From: Glycocaulis sp.
Lineage (GTDB): Bacteria > Pseudomonadota > Alphaproteobacteria > Caulobacterales > Maricaulaceae
Direction: 5' to 3'
Assembly: GCA_022565665.1 (NCBI GenBank)
Contig: JAIUMI010000011.1
Span: 1-64,000 of the forward strand
DNA: 64,000 bases
Below the pieces are notes generated by a model that was given only the letters and a program-made list of their open reading frames with translations, was not told the origin of the DNA and made no database searches. Shown here piece after piece: positions 34,631-41,914 of this stretch; position 1 is the stretch's first letter; the number at the start of each line of letters is the position of its first letter. The position numbers were made by a program, and so were the translations under genes.

Positions 34631-35152
34631 TTAGTAGTTTTCGACCTTGTCCTCGACCGCGTTGCCGCGCGCCGGGATCAGCATGTTGCGCTTGAAGGTG
34701 CACACCATCTCGCCATTCTGGTTGTGGCCGCGCGTCAGGATGGTGACGATGCCCTGCCCGGGGCGGGACTGGCTCTCGCGCTTGGCCAGCACCTCGCTCT
34801 CGCCATAGATCGTGTCGCCTGCAAAGACCGGCGCGGTGAACTTCACCTCGTCCATGCCCAGATTGGCGATGGCTTTCTGGGAGACGTCGGTCACGCTCAT
34901 GCCGATCAGCAGGGCGAGCGTATAGGGGCTCACCACCAGATTCTGCTTGAATTCCGAGGCCTTGGCGAACTCCGCATCGAAGTGCATCGGATGCGTGTTC
35001 AGCGTCAGCAGGGTGAAGAGGTGATTATCGTACTCGGTCACCGTCTTGCCGGGCCGATGCTCGTAGATATCGCCGACATGGAAGTCCTCGAAATAACGGC
35101 CAAACGTTTCGCGGTACCGGTTCGGGCCCACTTCCTTCCAGTTCTGCACCAT
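34631..35152 (-). CDS. MaoC-family enoyl-CoA hydratase (mesaconyl/itaconyl-CoA hydratase-like)
   Basis: A 173-residue hotdog-fold hydratase. GRYFEDFHVGDIYEHRPGKT at the N-terminus, and EYDNHLFTLLTLNTHPMHFD with the catalytic D/H dyad, match the MaoC branch that contains mesaconyl-C1-CoA hydratase and itaconyl-CoA hydratase. It would add water to a branched dicarboxylic enoyl-CoA and give a citramalyl- or beta-methylmalyl-CoA-like product for the adjacent lyase. It lies 3 bp from the lyase gene, so the two are translated together. Confidence 0.85.
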   Translation of the reverse strand: MVQNWKEVGPNRYRETFGRYFEDFHVGDIYEHRPGKTVTEYDNHLFTLLTLNTHPMHFDAEFAKASEFKQNLVVSPYTLALLIGMSVTDVSQKAIANLGMDEVKFTAPVFAGDTIYGESEVLAKRESQSRPGQGIVTILTRGHNQNGEMVCTFKRNMLIPARGNAVEDKVENY

Positions 35153-35155
35153 GAC

Positions 35156-35977
35156 TTACTCCACAAGGCCGGCCGCCTGGAGCGTTCGCTCCGCCGCGCG
35201 GATCACCGGCAGTTCCACAAGTTTTCCATCCAGCAGCGCCGCCCCGCCCTTGCTCTGCGCAAAGGCAGCCAGCACGCGGCGCGCCTGTTCAATCTCGGTG
35301 TTCGTAGGCGTGAAGGCGGCGTTGACGCCCGCAATCTGCTTGGGGTGGATACAGGCCCGCCCGGTAAAGCCCAGCGCCTTCACGCGCGCCGTGCTGGCGG
35401 CAAGCCCCTCATCGTCATTCACATCGAGATACGGAACATCCAGCAGCTGGATGCCCGCCGCAGCCGCAGCAGCGGACAGCGTGCCGCGCGCATGGAAGAG
35501 CGGCTCCCACTCCATCGTCGTGCCAAGATCAGCGGCAAAGTCCGCTCCGCCAAACAGCATGCCCTGCACGCGAGGCCCCGCAGCGATATCGTAAGCGCGC
35601 GACAAACCTTCGGCGCTTTCCACGATGGGCCACAGATGGGGGCGCTCATGGCTTTCCAGCGCACCGGCGATGATCTCCAGCTCCACCGGGTGGGAGACTT
35701 TTGGGATCATGATGAAATCGGCGGCGGCGCTGGATGCGCTGTAGGCGGCAAGATCAGCGAGCCCGTTCGGGGTGCGCACCGGATTGATGCGGAAACCGAG
35801 GCGGGGCGTTTGCGCGCGCGGCTCTGACAGCGCCGCCATCACGCTGGCGCGTGCCTCGGTCTTGCCGTCAGGCGGAACGGCGTCCTCAAGGTCGATACAT
35901 ACCGCATCCGCGCCGGCGCCCAGCGCCTTGGCGATACGGTCTGGGCGCGAGCCCGGGACAAACAGAAGCGATCGCAT
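35156..35977 (-). CDS. HpcH/HpaI (CitE-like) CoA-ester lyase
   Basis: A 273-residue TIM-barrel enzyme. MRSLLFVPGSRPDRIAKALG, then ADAVCIDLEDAVPPDGKTEA (acidic metal ligands) and RACIHPKQIAGVNAAFTPT are the signatures of citrate lyase beta, malyl-CoA and citramalyl-CoA lyases. It cleaves a 3-hydroxyacyl-CoA to acetyl-CoA (or similar) and a 2-oxoacid, with Mg2+. It is the first gene of the run lyase-MaoC-ACAD-CaiB-PaaI-DUF433-DUF5615-CaiB. Operator C is only 5 bp before the start codon, suggesting a very short leader. Confidence 0.87.
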   Translation of the reverse strand: MRSLLFVPGSRPDRIAKALGAGADAVCIDLEDAVPPDGKTEARASVMAALSEPRAQTPRLGFRINPVRTPNGLADLAAYSASSAAADFIMIPKVSHPVELEIIAGALESHERPHLWPIVESAEGLSRAYDIAAGPRVQGMLFGGADFAADLGTTMEWEPLFHARGTLSAAAAAAGIQLLDVPYLDVNDDEGLAASTARVKALGFTGRACIHPKQIAGVNAAFTPTNTEIEQARRVLAAFAQSKGGAALLDGKLVELPVIRAAERTLQAAGLVE

Positions 35978-35982
35978 GGGTT

Positions 35983-35998
35983 TAAGGATATATCCTTG
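35983..35998. promoter_or_regulatory. regulon palindrome, site C
   Basis: TAAGGATATATCCTTG, with a perfect AAGGATATATCCTT core, directly before the CitE-like gene. It would block transcription start or the ribosome site if bound by a repressor. Beside it, at 36005-36014, is the TGTCCGGACA palindrome. Confidence 0.65.
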
Positions 35999-36004
35999 CC
36001 GAAA

Positions 36005-36014
36005 TGTCCGGACA
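36005..36014. promoter_or_regulatory. TGTCCGGACA palindrome next to operator C
   Basis: A perfect 10-bp palindrome flanked by AT-rich bases (GAAA left, AATTATGTCC right). The same 10-mer is found near operator B, and the half GGACATTT also stands beside operator H. It could be a second regulator's site. Confidence 0.4.
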
Positions 36015-36069
36015 AATTATGTCCGCGCCCCGCAAAGGTCAAGGAAGGGATGTGCGGAGGGGCTAACCC

Positions 36070-36642
36070 TCAATCCCACTCCAGCGGCGGGGAGATGAGA
36101 TGGTTCAGCTCCACGATATGCCCGTCAGGATCGCGCAGCATCGACACCATCACCTGAAACGTCACCCCGTCGCCCGGATACTCGCGATAGGCAGGCTCGC
36201 TCATGACGGTGACGCCGGGTACCGCGGCGGCGGCGGGAAACACCGTGTCGAGCTCGGGCGTATTGAACAGCAGGACAATCTCGCCGGTGCGAAAGCCCGT
36301 TTCCGGCACGTCCGGCGGCGGCGCATCGCCCGCATTCTCCAGTTCCCACAGGCCCAGCATGCCGATCCGGTCATCATTGGCTTTCAGCAGGACAAGGCGC
36401 GACTGGCTGGTGCCATCGCGGCTGGTGATGATCTGGTCGTAGCTGACCTCCATCCCCATCGCATCGCGATAGAGCGCCAGTGACGCCTCCAGATCGCGCA
36501 CCAATAGCGTGGTACGGCGCAGATCGAGCGGATTGCGCGTCGAGGCTGCTTCCTGCGCATCAGCGCTGGCAGACGGCGCGGCGTTGCAGGCGCCCAGCGC
36601 CAGTGCGGCCAGCCCTGCGGTGATGAGCGATAGCGTCTTCAT
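36070..36642 (-). CDS. VOC-family lipoprotein
   Basis: A 190-residue protein with a lipoprotein signal peptide (MKTLSLITAGLAALALGACN; the lipobox ends at cysteine 19). The mature part is a single glyoxalase/bleomycin-resistance (VOC) domain: LVRDLEASLALYRDAMGMEV, 'EIVLLFNTPELD' and MLRDPDGHIVELNHLI with the C-terminal metal-ligand glutamate. A membrane-anchored, periplasmic VOC protein is unusual because most are cytoplasmic. It ends the minus-strand run HapK-SDR-deacetylase-CpcT-VOC. Reaction unknown. Confidence 0.75.
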   Translation of the reverse strand: MKTLSLITAGLAALALGACNAAPSASADAQEAASTRNPLDLRRTTLLVRDLEASLALYRDAMGMEVSYDQIITSRDGTSQSRLVLLKANDDRIGMLGLWELENAGDAPPPDVPETGFRTGEIVLLFNTPELDTVFPAAAAVPGVTVMSEPAYREYPGDGVTFQVMVSMLRDPDGHIVELNHLISPPLEWD

Positions 36643-36665
36643 GGCGGTCTCCCCTGCCCCTGTTT

Positions 36666-37298
36666 CTAGTTCACCCGGTCAAACACATAGCCGCCGCGCG
36701 CCGGGCCCCAGATGAGGGTGCCTTCGGCGTCAAAGCCCCGGTCCCAGTTGGCATGGCCTTGCGGGGTGTGGATGGAGCGCGAGACCGTGCGCACCGCGCC
36801 GCGCAGGCCCGACGGGCAGGTGTCGAAGTTCGATTGCCAGTAGCCGTGGGCGATGCGGTGCACCTCGCCCGAACAGCTCACGGCGCCCAGCTGGTCTTCG
36901 GCGATACGTTCCGGCTCGGCATAGGCACCCACAACGCTCGCCGGATCGTTGAGGGTGTAGATCGTGCGCAGCACCAGCCGGTTATTCAGCTCCCAGATGC
37001 GGATGATGCGCTGGAAGTACGGGCGCTGCTTGATGGCAGGGTCGAAGTCCTCGGGGCTGGAGCCCAGAAAGGCGTTTTCCTGATAGAGCCAGATGCCGTC
37101 CTCGCGGTGCGGCCAGATGCGCACCGTCTCGCTCTCCACATAGCCCCAACCCTCGATGCGGGACTGTTCCAGCGTCGAGAACGAGCCGATCAGCAGGCCC
37201 GCCAGCTCGTTGGCACCGGGAAACCCCGGCTCATCCTCCTGCGCAAGCGCCATCGGCGCGGCAAGGCACAAGGCAAGGGCGGCAATGAGCATACGCAT
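36666..37298 (-). CDS. secreted CpcT/CpeT-like protein (copy 1)
   Basis: A 210-residue protein with a Sec signal peptide (MRMLIAALALCLAAPMALAQ). The mature part shows LAGLLIGSFSTLEQSRIEGW, DGIWLYQENAFLG and QRPYFQRIIRIWELNNRLVL, the pattern of the CpcT/CpeT family. In cyanobacteria these are bilin lyases with a calycin barrel. In non-photosynthetic bacteria their role is unknown; ligand binding in the periplasm is a reasonable guess. Two cysteines in the C-terminal third may form a disulfide. A second member is encoded at 51151-52200. Confidence 0.65.
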   Translation of the reverse strand: MRMLIAALALCLAAPMALAQEDEPGFPGANELAGLLIGSFSTLEQSRIEGWGYVESETVRIWPHREDGIWLYQENAFLGSSPEDFDPAIKQRPYFQRIIRIWELNNRLVLRTIYTLNDPASVVGAYAEPERIAEDQLGAVSCSGEVHRIAHGYWQSNFDTCPSGLRGAVRTVSRSIHTPQGHANWDRGFDAEGTLIWGPARGGYVFDRVN

Positions 37299-37319
37299 GG
37301 ACTATCTCCCCGTTGGTTT

Positions 37320-38213
37320 TCAGATTTTGGGCGCGGGCACGGCGGCGGCAAAGGCCTCGGCGATCTGCTCGCGCGTAGCGAGCCACACGCCGGATTTTTC
37401 CGACACGTATTGCAGGAAATCGCGAAACGCCCCGATCCGCCCCGGACGCCCGATGATACGCAAGTGCAGGCCAAGGCTCATCATGCGCGCGCCATCGGCC
37501 TGCGCCTCGGCGTGCAGCCAGTCGAACGTATCAATGGCGTATTGCAGCCAGTCGCGCGTGGTGAGCGAGGGCGCGAGCCAGAACTTCATGTCATTGGTAT
37601 CAAGCGCGTAGGGAAGGACGATGATCGGCTTTTGCCCGCCACCCGGCAGATCGACGACATCCCAGTAGGGAAAATCGTCTGAATAATCGTCCATGTGATA
37701 GGTGTAGCCAGCCTCGGCCAGAAGCCCGCGCGTAATGTCGGTATGCAGATAGCGCGACAGCCAGCCCGCCGGGCGGCGCCCGCAGGTCTGCGCAATGCTG
37801 TCCGTGCCCTTCTTGATGAACTCGCGCTCGCGCTCTTCGTCCATGAAGGCCTGAAACTTCCAGCGCCAGCCATGGCAGCACGGCTCATCGCCCCGCGCCG
37901 TGATGGCCTTGGCTACCCAGGGCGCGCGCTCCAGCGCCTGCGAGCACGCCGTCCAGGTGGCGGGGACGTTGTACTCATCGAGCAGCTTTAGCACCCGGCC
38001 CGCACCGCGATTGATGCCGTACTGATAGTTCGTCTCATTGCCGTGAATGCGGATCGGGGCTTTCAGCGATACGCCCAGCTCATCAACCGGCTCCGGGCCC
38101 TTGTCCCCGTCACGGATATTGGCCTCCGCCCCCTCCTCGACATTGACGACGATGGAGAGCGCGAGTTTCGCGCCATTTGGCCAGCTGAAACCGGGCGGGG
38201 GATTATGGGTCAT
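37320..38213 (-). CDS. polysaccharide deacetylase/allantoinase-like (PuuE-type) hydrolase
   Basis: A 297-residue carbohydrate-esterase-4 fold protein without signal peptide. ALSIVVNVEEGAEANIRDGD, GAGRVLKLLDEYNVPATWTACS, HGWRWKFQAFMDEEREREF and LSLGLHLRIIGRPGRIGAFR match the cytoplasmic PuuE/allantoinase-like branch, which acts on cyclic amides or imides as well as on acetylated substrates. ATG 38213 is chosen over TTG 38234. In this cluster a cyclic amide hydrolase would fit better than a sugar deacetylase, but this is inference. Confidence 0.75.
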   Translation of the reverse strand: MTHNPPPGFSWPNGAKLALSIVVNVEEGAEANIRDGDKGPEPVDELGVSLKAPIRIHGNETNYQYGINRGAGRVLKLLDEYNVPATWTACSQALERAPWVAKAITARGDEPCCHGWRWKFQAFMDEEREREFIKKGTDSIAQTCGRRPAGWLSRYLHTDITRGLLAEAGYTYHMDDYSDDFPYWDVVDLPGGGQKPIIVLPYALDTNDMKFWLAPSLTTRDWLQYAIDTFDWLHAEAQADGARMMSLGLHLRIIGRPGRIGAFRDFLQYVSEKSGVWLATREQIAEAFAAAVPAPKI

Positions 38214-38237
38214 GGTGGCAATGGTCCAGTTCAACTT

Positions 38238-38320
38238 CCGGGGTCCCGGCCCCCGAGCCGGGATCCAACTTCAAAATGCGACGGCGCTGATGGGTCCCGG
38301 CTCGGGGGCCGGGACCCCGG
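38238..38320. repeat. long GC-rich inverted repeat (29-bp arms)
   Basis: Arms 38238-38266 and 38292-38320 are reverse complements at 28 of 29 positions, separated by 25 bp. The arms are internally symmetrical (GGTCCCGGC/GCCGGGACC). This is the form of a dispersed hairpin repeat common between alphaproteobacterial genes. It lies after the SDR stop and before the deacetylase start, and could reduce read-through in either direction. Confidence 0.75.
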
Positions 38321-38329
38321 TATTGGGTA

Positions 38330-39166
38330 TTAATGCGGCTCCTCACCGCCGGAGACATTCATGCTTTCAGCCGTGATGTATTCGGCCTCGTCGGAGCACA
38401 GGAAGGCAACCGCCTTGGCGGTGTCCTCCGGCTTGCCGGGGCGTTTTAGCGGAATACGCTCGGCCATGGCCTTGAGGTAGTCATCGACGCTGGCCGCGCC
38501 GACCACTTTCGAGAAATACTCGTTCTGCCACGCGCCCAGCCCCGTGGTGACATGGTTCGGGCAGACATTGTTGACGGTGATGGCGTGCGGGCCCAGCTCA
38601 ATCGCCGCGGAGCGCACGAGGCCGACGAGGCCGTGCTTGGAGCTGGTATAGGCCTGCGCATGGGGGAAGCCGGATTTCGCCGCCTGGCTCGCGATATTGA
38701 CGATGCGCCCGCCCTTGCCGGCCTTCACCATCACTTCAGCGGCGGCCTTGATGCCGAAGAAGCAGCCCGTCAGGTTCACATCGATCACCGCGCGCCAGTC
38801 ATCGGCCGTCACATCCAGCAGCGGCTTCATGATGTAGCCGATACCGGCATTATTCACCCAGATATCGAGCGAGCCGTGCGTATCGACCGCGTGTCTGGCC
38901 AGCGCGCGCATCTGTTCCAGATCGCGCACATCACACACCTTCGTTGACGCCGCAACGCCGGTTTTTCGGATATCGGCGGCAATCGCCTCCATCTCGTCGG
39001 TCGCGCCAATATGTTCGGCAGGGGTGGCGAGGTCTGCTGCCTTGCCGATATCGGAGATGACGATATTGGCGCCCTCCGCAGCGAGGCGCAGGGCGATGGC
39101 TTCGCCTAAGCCCTTCCGCCGTCCCGAACCGGTGATGACCGCCGTCTTGCCGCTGAAACGTCCCAT
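38330..39166 (-). CDS. short-chain dehydrogenase/reductase
   Basis: A 278-residue classical SDR. VITGSGRRKGLGEAIALRLA is the NAD(P)-binding glycine motif, NNAGIGYIM the NNAG motif, and YTSSKHGLVGLV holds the catalytic Tyr-x-x-x-Lys; the serine lies in NIASQAAKS. It interconverts an alcohol and a ketone. It sits 9 bp after the HapK-like gene in the run controlled by operator D. The substrate is not evident. Confidence 0.87.
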   Translation of the reverse strand: MGRFSGKTAVITGSGRRKGLGEAIALRLAAEGANIVISDIGKAADLATPAEHIGATDEMEAIAADIRKTGVAASTKVCDVRDLEQMRALARHAVDTHGSLDIWVNNAGIGYIMKPLLDVTADDWRAVIDVNLTGCFFGIKAAAEVMVKAGKGGRIVNIASQAAKSGFPHAQAYTSSKHGLVGLVRSAAIELGPHAITVNNVCPNHVTTGLGAWQNEYFSKVVGAASVDDYLKAMAERIPLKRPGKPEDTAKAVAFLCSDEAEYITAESMNVSGGEEPH

Positions 39167-39175
39167 GCCTGCCCC

Positions 39176-39490
39176 CTAGCCGAGCTTGTCGGTGAGGATG
39201 AAGGCCAGATCATCGGTCATGGCCTGAAACTCCGCCGCAATGGCCTGCATGGTGGAGGTGGAGACGTCCGCGCCAAACTGGGTCATGTCGTTCACATCAA
39301 TGATCTCGACATAGGCGTAAGGCGGCTTTGCGTCAGAGCCCAGCAGGCCCACCGACTTGAAGACGGCAAAGTCGTCCACCGATTTCAGGCCGTTGACCGT
39401 GGGAATGTCCTTGGCCTTCGCCCAGGCTTCATAATCAGCCTCGCTGATGCCGGGCTTCAGATTGAACAGGGCAATGATGCGCGTCGTCAT
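39176..39490 (-). CDS. REDY-like protein HapK family
   Basis: A 104-residue small protein starting MTTRIIALFNLKPGISEADY. This is the ferredoxin-like alpha-beta fold (EthD/dimeric barrel type) of the HapK/RedY family, named after prodigiosin-type gene clusters. Next come DIPTVNGLKSVDDFAVFK and PPYAYVEIIDVNDMTQFG. No prodigiosin synthase genes are present, so pigment synthesis is not implied. In this setting it may be a small monooxygenase or isomerase. First gene of its run; operator D lies 73 bp upstream. A much longer frame through this gene is an artefact of the divergent methyltransferase gene. Confidence 0.75.
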   Translation of the reverse strand: MTTRIIALFNLKPGISEADYEAWAKAKDIPTVNGLKSVDDFAVFKSVGLLGSDAKPPYAYVEIIDVNDMTQFGADVSTSTMQAIAAEFQAMTDDLAFILTDKLG

Positions 39491-39563
39491 GGGCTCGTCT
39501 CCTCCGGTTTTTGTCTGGCGCGCCTGCGACACACTGGCACTTGCATGTGACGGCGCAACGCTC

Positions 39564-39579
39564 AAATGATATATCATTA
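39564..39579. promoter_or_regulatory. regulon palindrome, site D (divergent promoter)
   Basis: AAATGATATATCATTA: the central TAATGATATATCATT-type symmetry is perfect for 14 bp (AATGATATATCATT). It lies between the HapK-like gene (73 bp) and the methyltransferase gene (97 bp). Confidence 0.7.
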
Positions 39580-39676
39580 GATCGGAGCGCGCTTGCCAAG
39601 CCCTGATCGGCGCGTCAGATGAGAAAAGTGTGGGCAGTGATGCCCGATATCGGCTCGCAATGCCGGGGAGAATGTG

Positions 39677-40900
39677 ATGGCCAAGGACAGCGCAGACCCG
39701 AAATCTTCCGTGCCGGCCTATGACGGCCCGCCCGACTATCGCCTTGTCGGCCAGCACGATGTCTTCCCGCAGGTCACCCATGACGAGGCCGAACGGTTCA
39801 ACTATCTCGCCCACATGAACCGGCATCTGGCCGCGCGCGTCCTGCCGGGCGTCAAGGCCGCCTTCGAGCAACGCATCGCGCCCAAAGCCGGGGACGGCTT
39901 CAAATCGCGCCACGATGTCAGGAAGGCGCTCCTGAAAGACCCTGCCTTCCAGACCTGGAGCGCGCTGCGCCGGGCCACCATGGAACAGCGCCAGCAGGCG
40001 GGGCGCTGGGTGACGCTGCGTCAGGGCGAAGCCCTGACCGCCAGAGCCCGCGAACTGACCGAGGGCGATGGCCGGCTGCAGCTGGAGCCGAGCTTCACCG
40101 TGCCGAACTATCTCACCGCCGTGGATCATCACTGCATGCCCGGCAGCTATCATGGCGAGATCGTTGAGGGTGACGTCACCGGCCCGGCCAATTACGATTG
40201 CGGCATCTTCGCCACCACGGGCGGAGCGCTCGGTCGCTACAATGATGGCGGCGGTCATGCGGTGGTCGCGTGGCTGAAAAAGCACCTGCCGGACTTCCAG
40301 CCCAAGCGCATTCTCGATCTCGGCTGCGGGCTGGGCCACAACGTGCTGCCCATCGCGCAGGCCTTCCCGGACGCCGAAGTGATTGCGGTGGATTCCGGCG
40401 CGCCCATGCTGCGCTATGGCCTGGCGCGCGCCAAATCGCTCGGCATCAACAATGTGACATTCATTCAGGCCAATGCCGAGGATCTGTCCCGGTTTGCCGA
40501 TGAGAGCTTTGACTGGGTGCAGACCACCATGTTCCTGCACGAGACCAGCCGCTCGGCCATGGGCCGCATCTTCGCCGAGAGCCGCCGCGTGCTGAAGCCC
40601 GGCGGCATCGTGCTCCATGTCGAGCAGCCGCAATATGCCGAGGATATGCCGCTTTTCGAACAGGCCATCCGCGACTGGGACGCGTTCTACAATAACGAGC
40701 CCTTCTGGACGACCATGCACGAGATCGATCTTGATGATCTGATGATCAAGGCAGGCTTCAAGCCGGGCAGCGCCATCCATGGCGGCGTCGCGGCGGTGGT
40801 CGATACCACGCTGTTCCCCTCTGCCGGTGACGACAAGGTGGAAGACTATGGCCGCAAGGCCGCGTGGGAGCTGATCGGTGCGAAGAAGGAGGCCGCGTGA
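39677..40900 (+). CDS. class I SAM-dependent methyltransferase
   Basis: A 407-residue protein. The SAM-binding motif I is ILDLGCGLGHNVLPIAQAFP at about residue 208, motif II EVIAVDSGAPM, and the post-motif FDWVQTTMFLHETSRSAMGR. The N-terminal 180 residues are an extra domain (QHDVFPQVTHDEAERFNYLA, ...VPNYLTAVDHHCMPGSYHGE) of unknown role, perhaps substrate binding. ATG 39677 follows a GTG and ATG pair; both are possible. It overlaps the next gene by one base. Methylation target unknown. Confidence 0.82.
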   Translation: MAKDSADPKSSVPAYDGPPDYRLVGQHDVFPQVTHDEAERFNYLAHMNRHLAARVLPGVKAAFEQRIAPKAGDGFKSRHDVRKALLKDPAFQTWSALRRATMEQRQQAGRWVTLRQGEALTARARELTEGDGRLQLEPSFTVPNYLTAVDHHCMPGSYHGEIVEGDVTGPANYDCGIFATTGGALGRYNDGGGHAVVAWLKKHLPDFQPKRILDLGCGLGHNVLPIAQAFPDAEVIAVDSGAPMLRYGLARAKSLGINNVTFIQANAEDLSRFADESFDWVQTTMFLHETSRSAMGRIFAESRRVLKPGGIVLHVEQPQYAEDMPLFEQAIRDWDAFYNNEPFWTTMHEIDLDDLMIKAGFKPGSAIHGGVAAVVDTTLFPSAGDDKVEDYGRKAAWELIGAKKEAA

Positions 40901-41259
40901 TGGCCGGTTTTGATCCGCTTTCCCAGGCAGGCAACAAGGCCAAGGGCAAGCGCCCCTGGTTCTTCGAGGACCGTGAAGCCGAGCGCGTGATGAACATCGT
41001 CATGGCGCTGGCGCAGGAAGTTTCCGTCATGCGCATGCGCCTCGACACGGTCGAGCGCCTGCTGGAGGAGAAAGGCGCCCTCACCCGCGCCGATATCGAA
41101 GCGTTTGCGCCTGACAAGGCGGAGGCCGCCGAGCGCGGCGCGTGGAACCAGGAATTCATCGCCCGTATCCTGCGCATCGTGCAGCAGGAGAACGAAGCCA
41201 TCGAGGCCGGCGCAGAAATGAGCTCTGAGGACGCCGGCAAGGAGCTGGGGCTGAGCTAG
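40900..41259 (+). CDS. small conserved hypothetical, partner of the methyltransferase
   Basis: A 119-residue soluble protein with no recognised domain. It begins MAGFDPLSQAGNKAKGKRPW, then FFEDREAERVMNIVMALAQEVSVMR, and a predicted coiled-coil or helical stretch (VMRMRLDTVERLLEEKGA). The start codon overlaps the methyltransferase stop (TGATG), so translation is coupled and the product may be an accessory subunit. I do not recognise a family. It ends the plus-strand unit of operator D. Confidence 0.7.
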   Translation: MAGFDPLSQAGNKAKGKRPWFFEDREAERVMNIVMALAQEVSVMRMRLDTVERLLEEKGALTRADIEAFAPDKAEAAERGAWNQEFIARILRIVQQENEAIEAGAEMSSEDAGKELGLS

Positions 41260-41268
41260 GCGTCAAGG

Positions 41269-41670
41269 TCAGGCGTCGAGTCCTTCGCGGATTGCCTTGC
41301 GGGCCGCCGCGGCCAGCAGTCCGGAGCGCGTGAAGCCGTGGTCGCTCGCATAGCGGTCAATCTCGCGCAGCGTGTCGTCCGGCAGGGTGATATTGACCCG
41401 CACCGTCTTCGGTTCGGCTTTCAGCGCGACCAGCACCGCGACGCCGTCACGGTTCTGCGGATCGGCCATGATGTCGGTCAGGCTGGACGGTTCGGGGATC
41501 GCCTCGCCATCCTCCAGCATGCCCTCGACATGAAAGGCCAGCGCCTCCTCGGCCATGGCTCGCGCTTCATCCAGCGTTGACCCTGCCGTGATGCAGCCGG
41601 AGAAATCGGGGAAGGACACGCCAAAATCGCTGTCGGCGTCCTTGTGGATCAGAGCGATATATTCAGCCAC
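41269..41670 (-). CDS. hicB: HicB-family antitoxin with RHH tail
   Basis: A 133-residue protein. The N-terminal HicB partial RNase H fold is seen in DSDFGVSFPDFSGCITAGST and LDEARAMAEEALAFHVEGM. The C-terminal part, VRVNITLPDDTLREIDRYAS, is a ribbon-helix-helix DNA-binding domain. It neutralises HicA and should repress its own operon. It is encoded 4 bp after hicA, the toxin-first order that is usual for hicAB. Confidence 0.9.
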   Translation of the reverse strand: MAEYIALIHKDADSDFGVSFPDFSGCITAGSTLDEARAMAEEALAFHVEGMLEDGEAIPEPSSLTDIMADPQNRDGVAVLVALKAEPKTVRVNITLPDDTLREIDRYASDHGFTRSGLLAAAARKAIREGLDA

Positions 41671-41674
41671 GGGG

Positions 41675-41866
41675 CTATTTCCTGAGCTTCATGTCTGCCT
41701 GCTGCTCGATGGAGCGCAGCGTGCCGATGGGCACGTCCTTTTTCGGATGCGGTACGGTAACGCGGCCCGGCTTTGCCGGATGCTTGAACTGGAGGTGCGA
41801 GCCCTTGCTTGCTACCAGCTCCCACCCCTCACGCTTGAGGGCCGCGATGATCGACCTGCTATCCAT
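41675..41866 (-). CDS. hicA: HicA-family mRNA interferase toxin
   Basis: A 63-residue double-stranded RNA-binding-like toxin. ALKREGWELVASKGSHLQFK contains the G-S-H active-site histidine, and HPAKPGRVTVPHPKKDVPIG is the usual second half. HicA cleaves mRNA independently of the ribosome. Length and motifs are complete, so the module looks functional. It is inserted between two catabolic units of the cluster and is controlled by its own operator. Confidence 0.9.
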   Translation of the reverse strand: MDSRSIIAALKREGWELVASKGSHLQFKHPAKPGRVTVPHPKKDVPIGTLRSIEQQADMKLRK

Positions 41867-41908
41867 GTGTATTTATGCGCACTCGATGCGAATGTCAATA
41901 AATACACA
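41866..41908. promoter_or_regulatory. hicAB operator: 11-bp inverted repeat
   Basis: TGTGTATTTAT (41866-41876) and ATAAATACACA (41898-41908) are exact reverse complements separated by 21 bp, about two helical turns between the arm ends. The left arm touches the hicA start codon. A HicB RHH dimer pair is the likely ligand, giving autorepression. The DNA is much more AT-rich than its surroundings. Confidence 0.7.
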
Positions 41909-41914
41909 CTAACA

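Noticed and set aside
39176-39490. Prodigiosin biosynthesis cluster
   Set aside because: Only a HapK-like protein is present; no pigment synthase or condensing enzymes.
39176-40780. 534-codon minus-strand frame over the HapK-like gene and the methyltransferase
   Set aside because: Only the last 104 codons (start 39490) code for a known family. The rest is the reverse of the methyltransferase gene and lacks conserved sequence.
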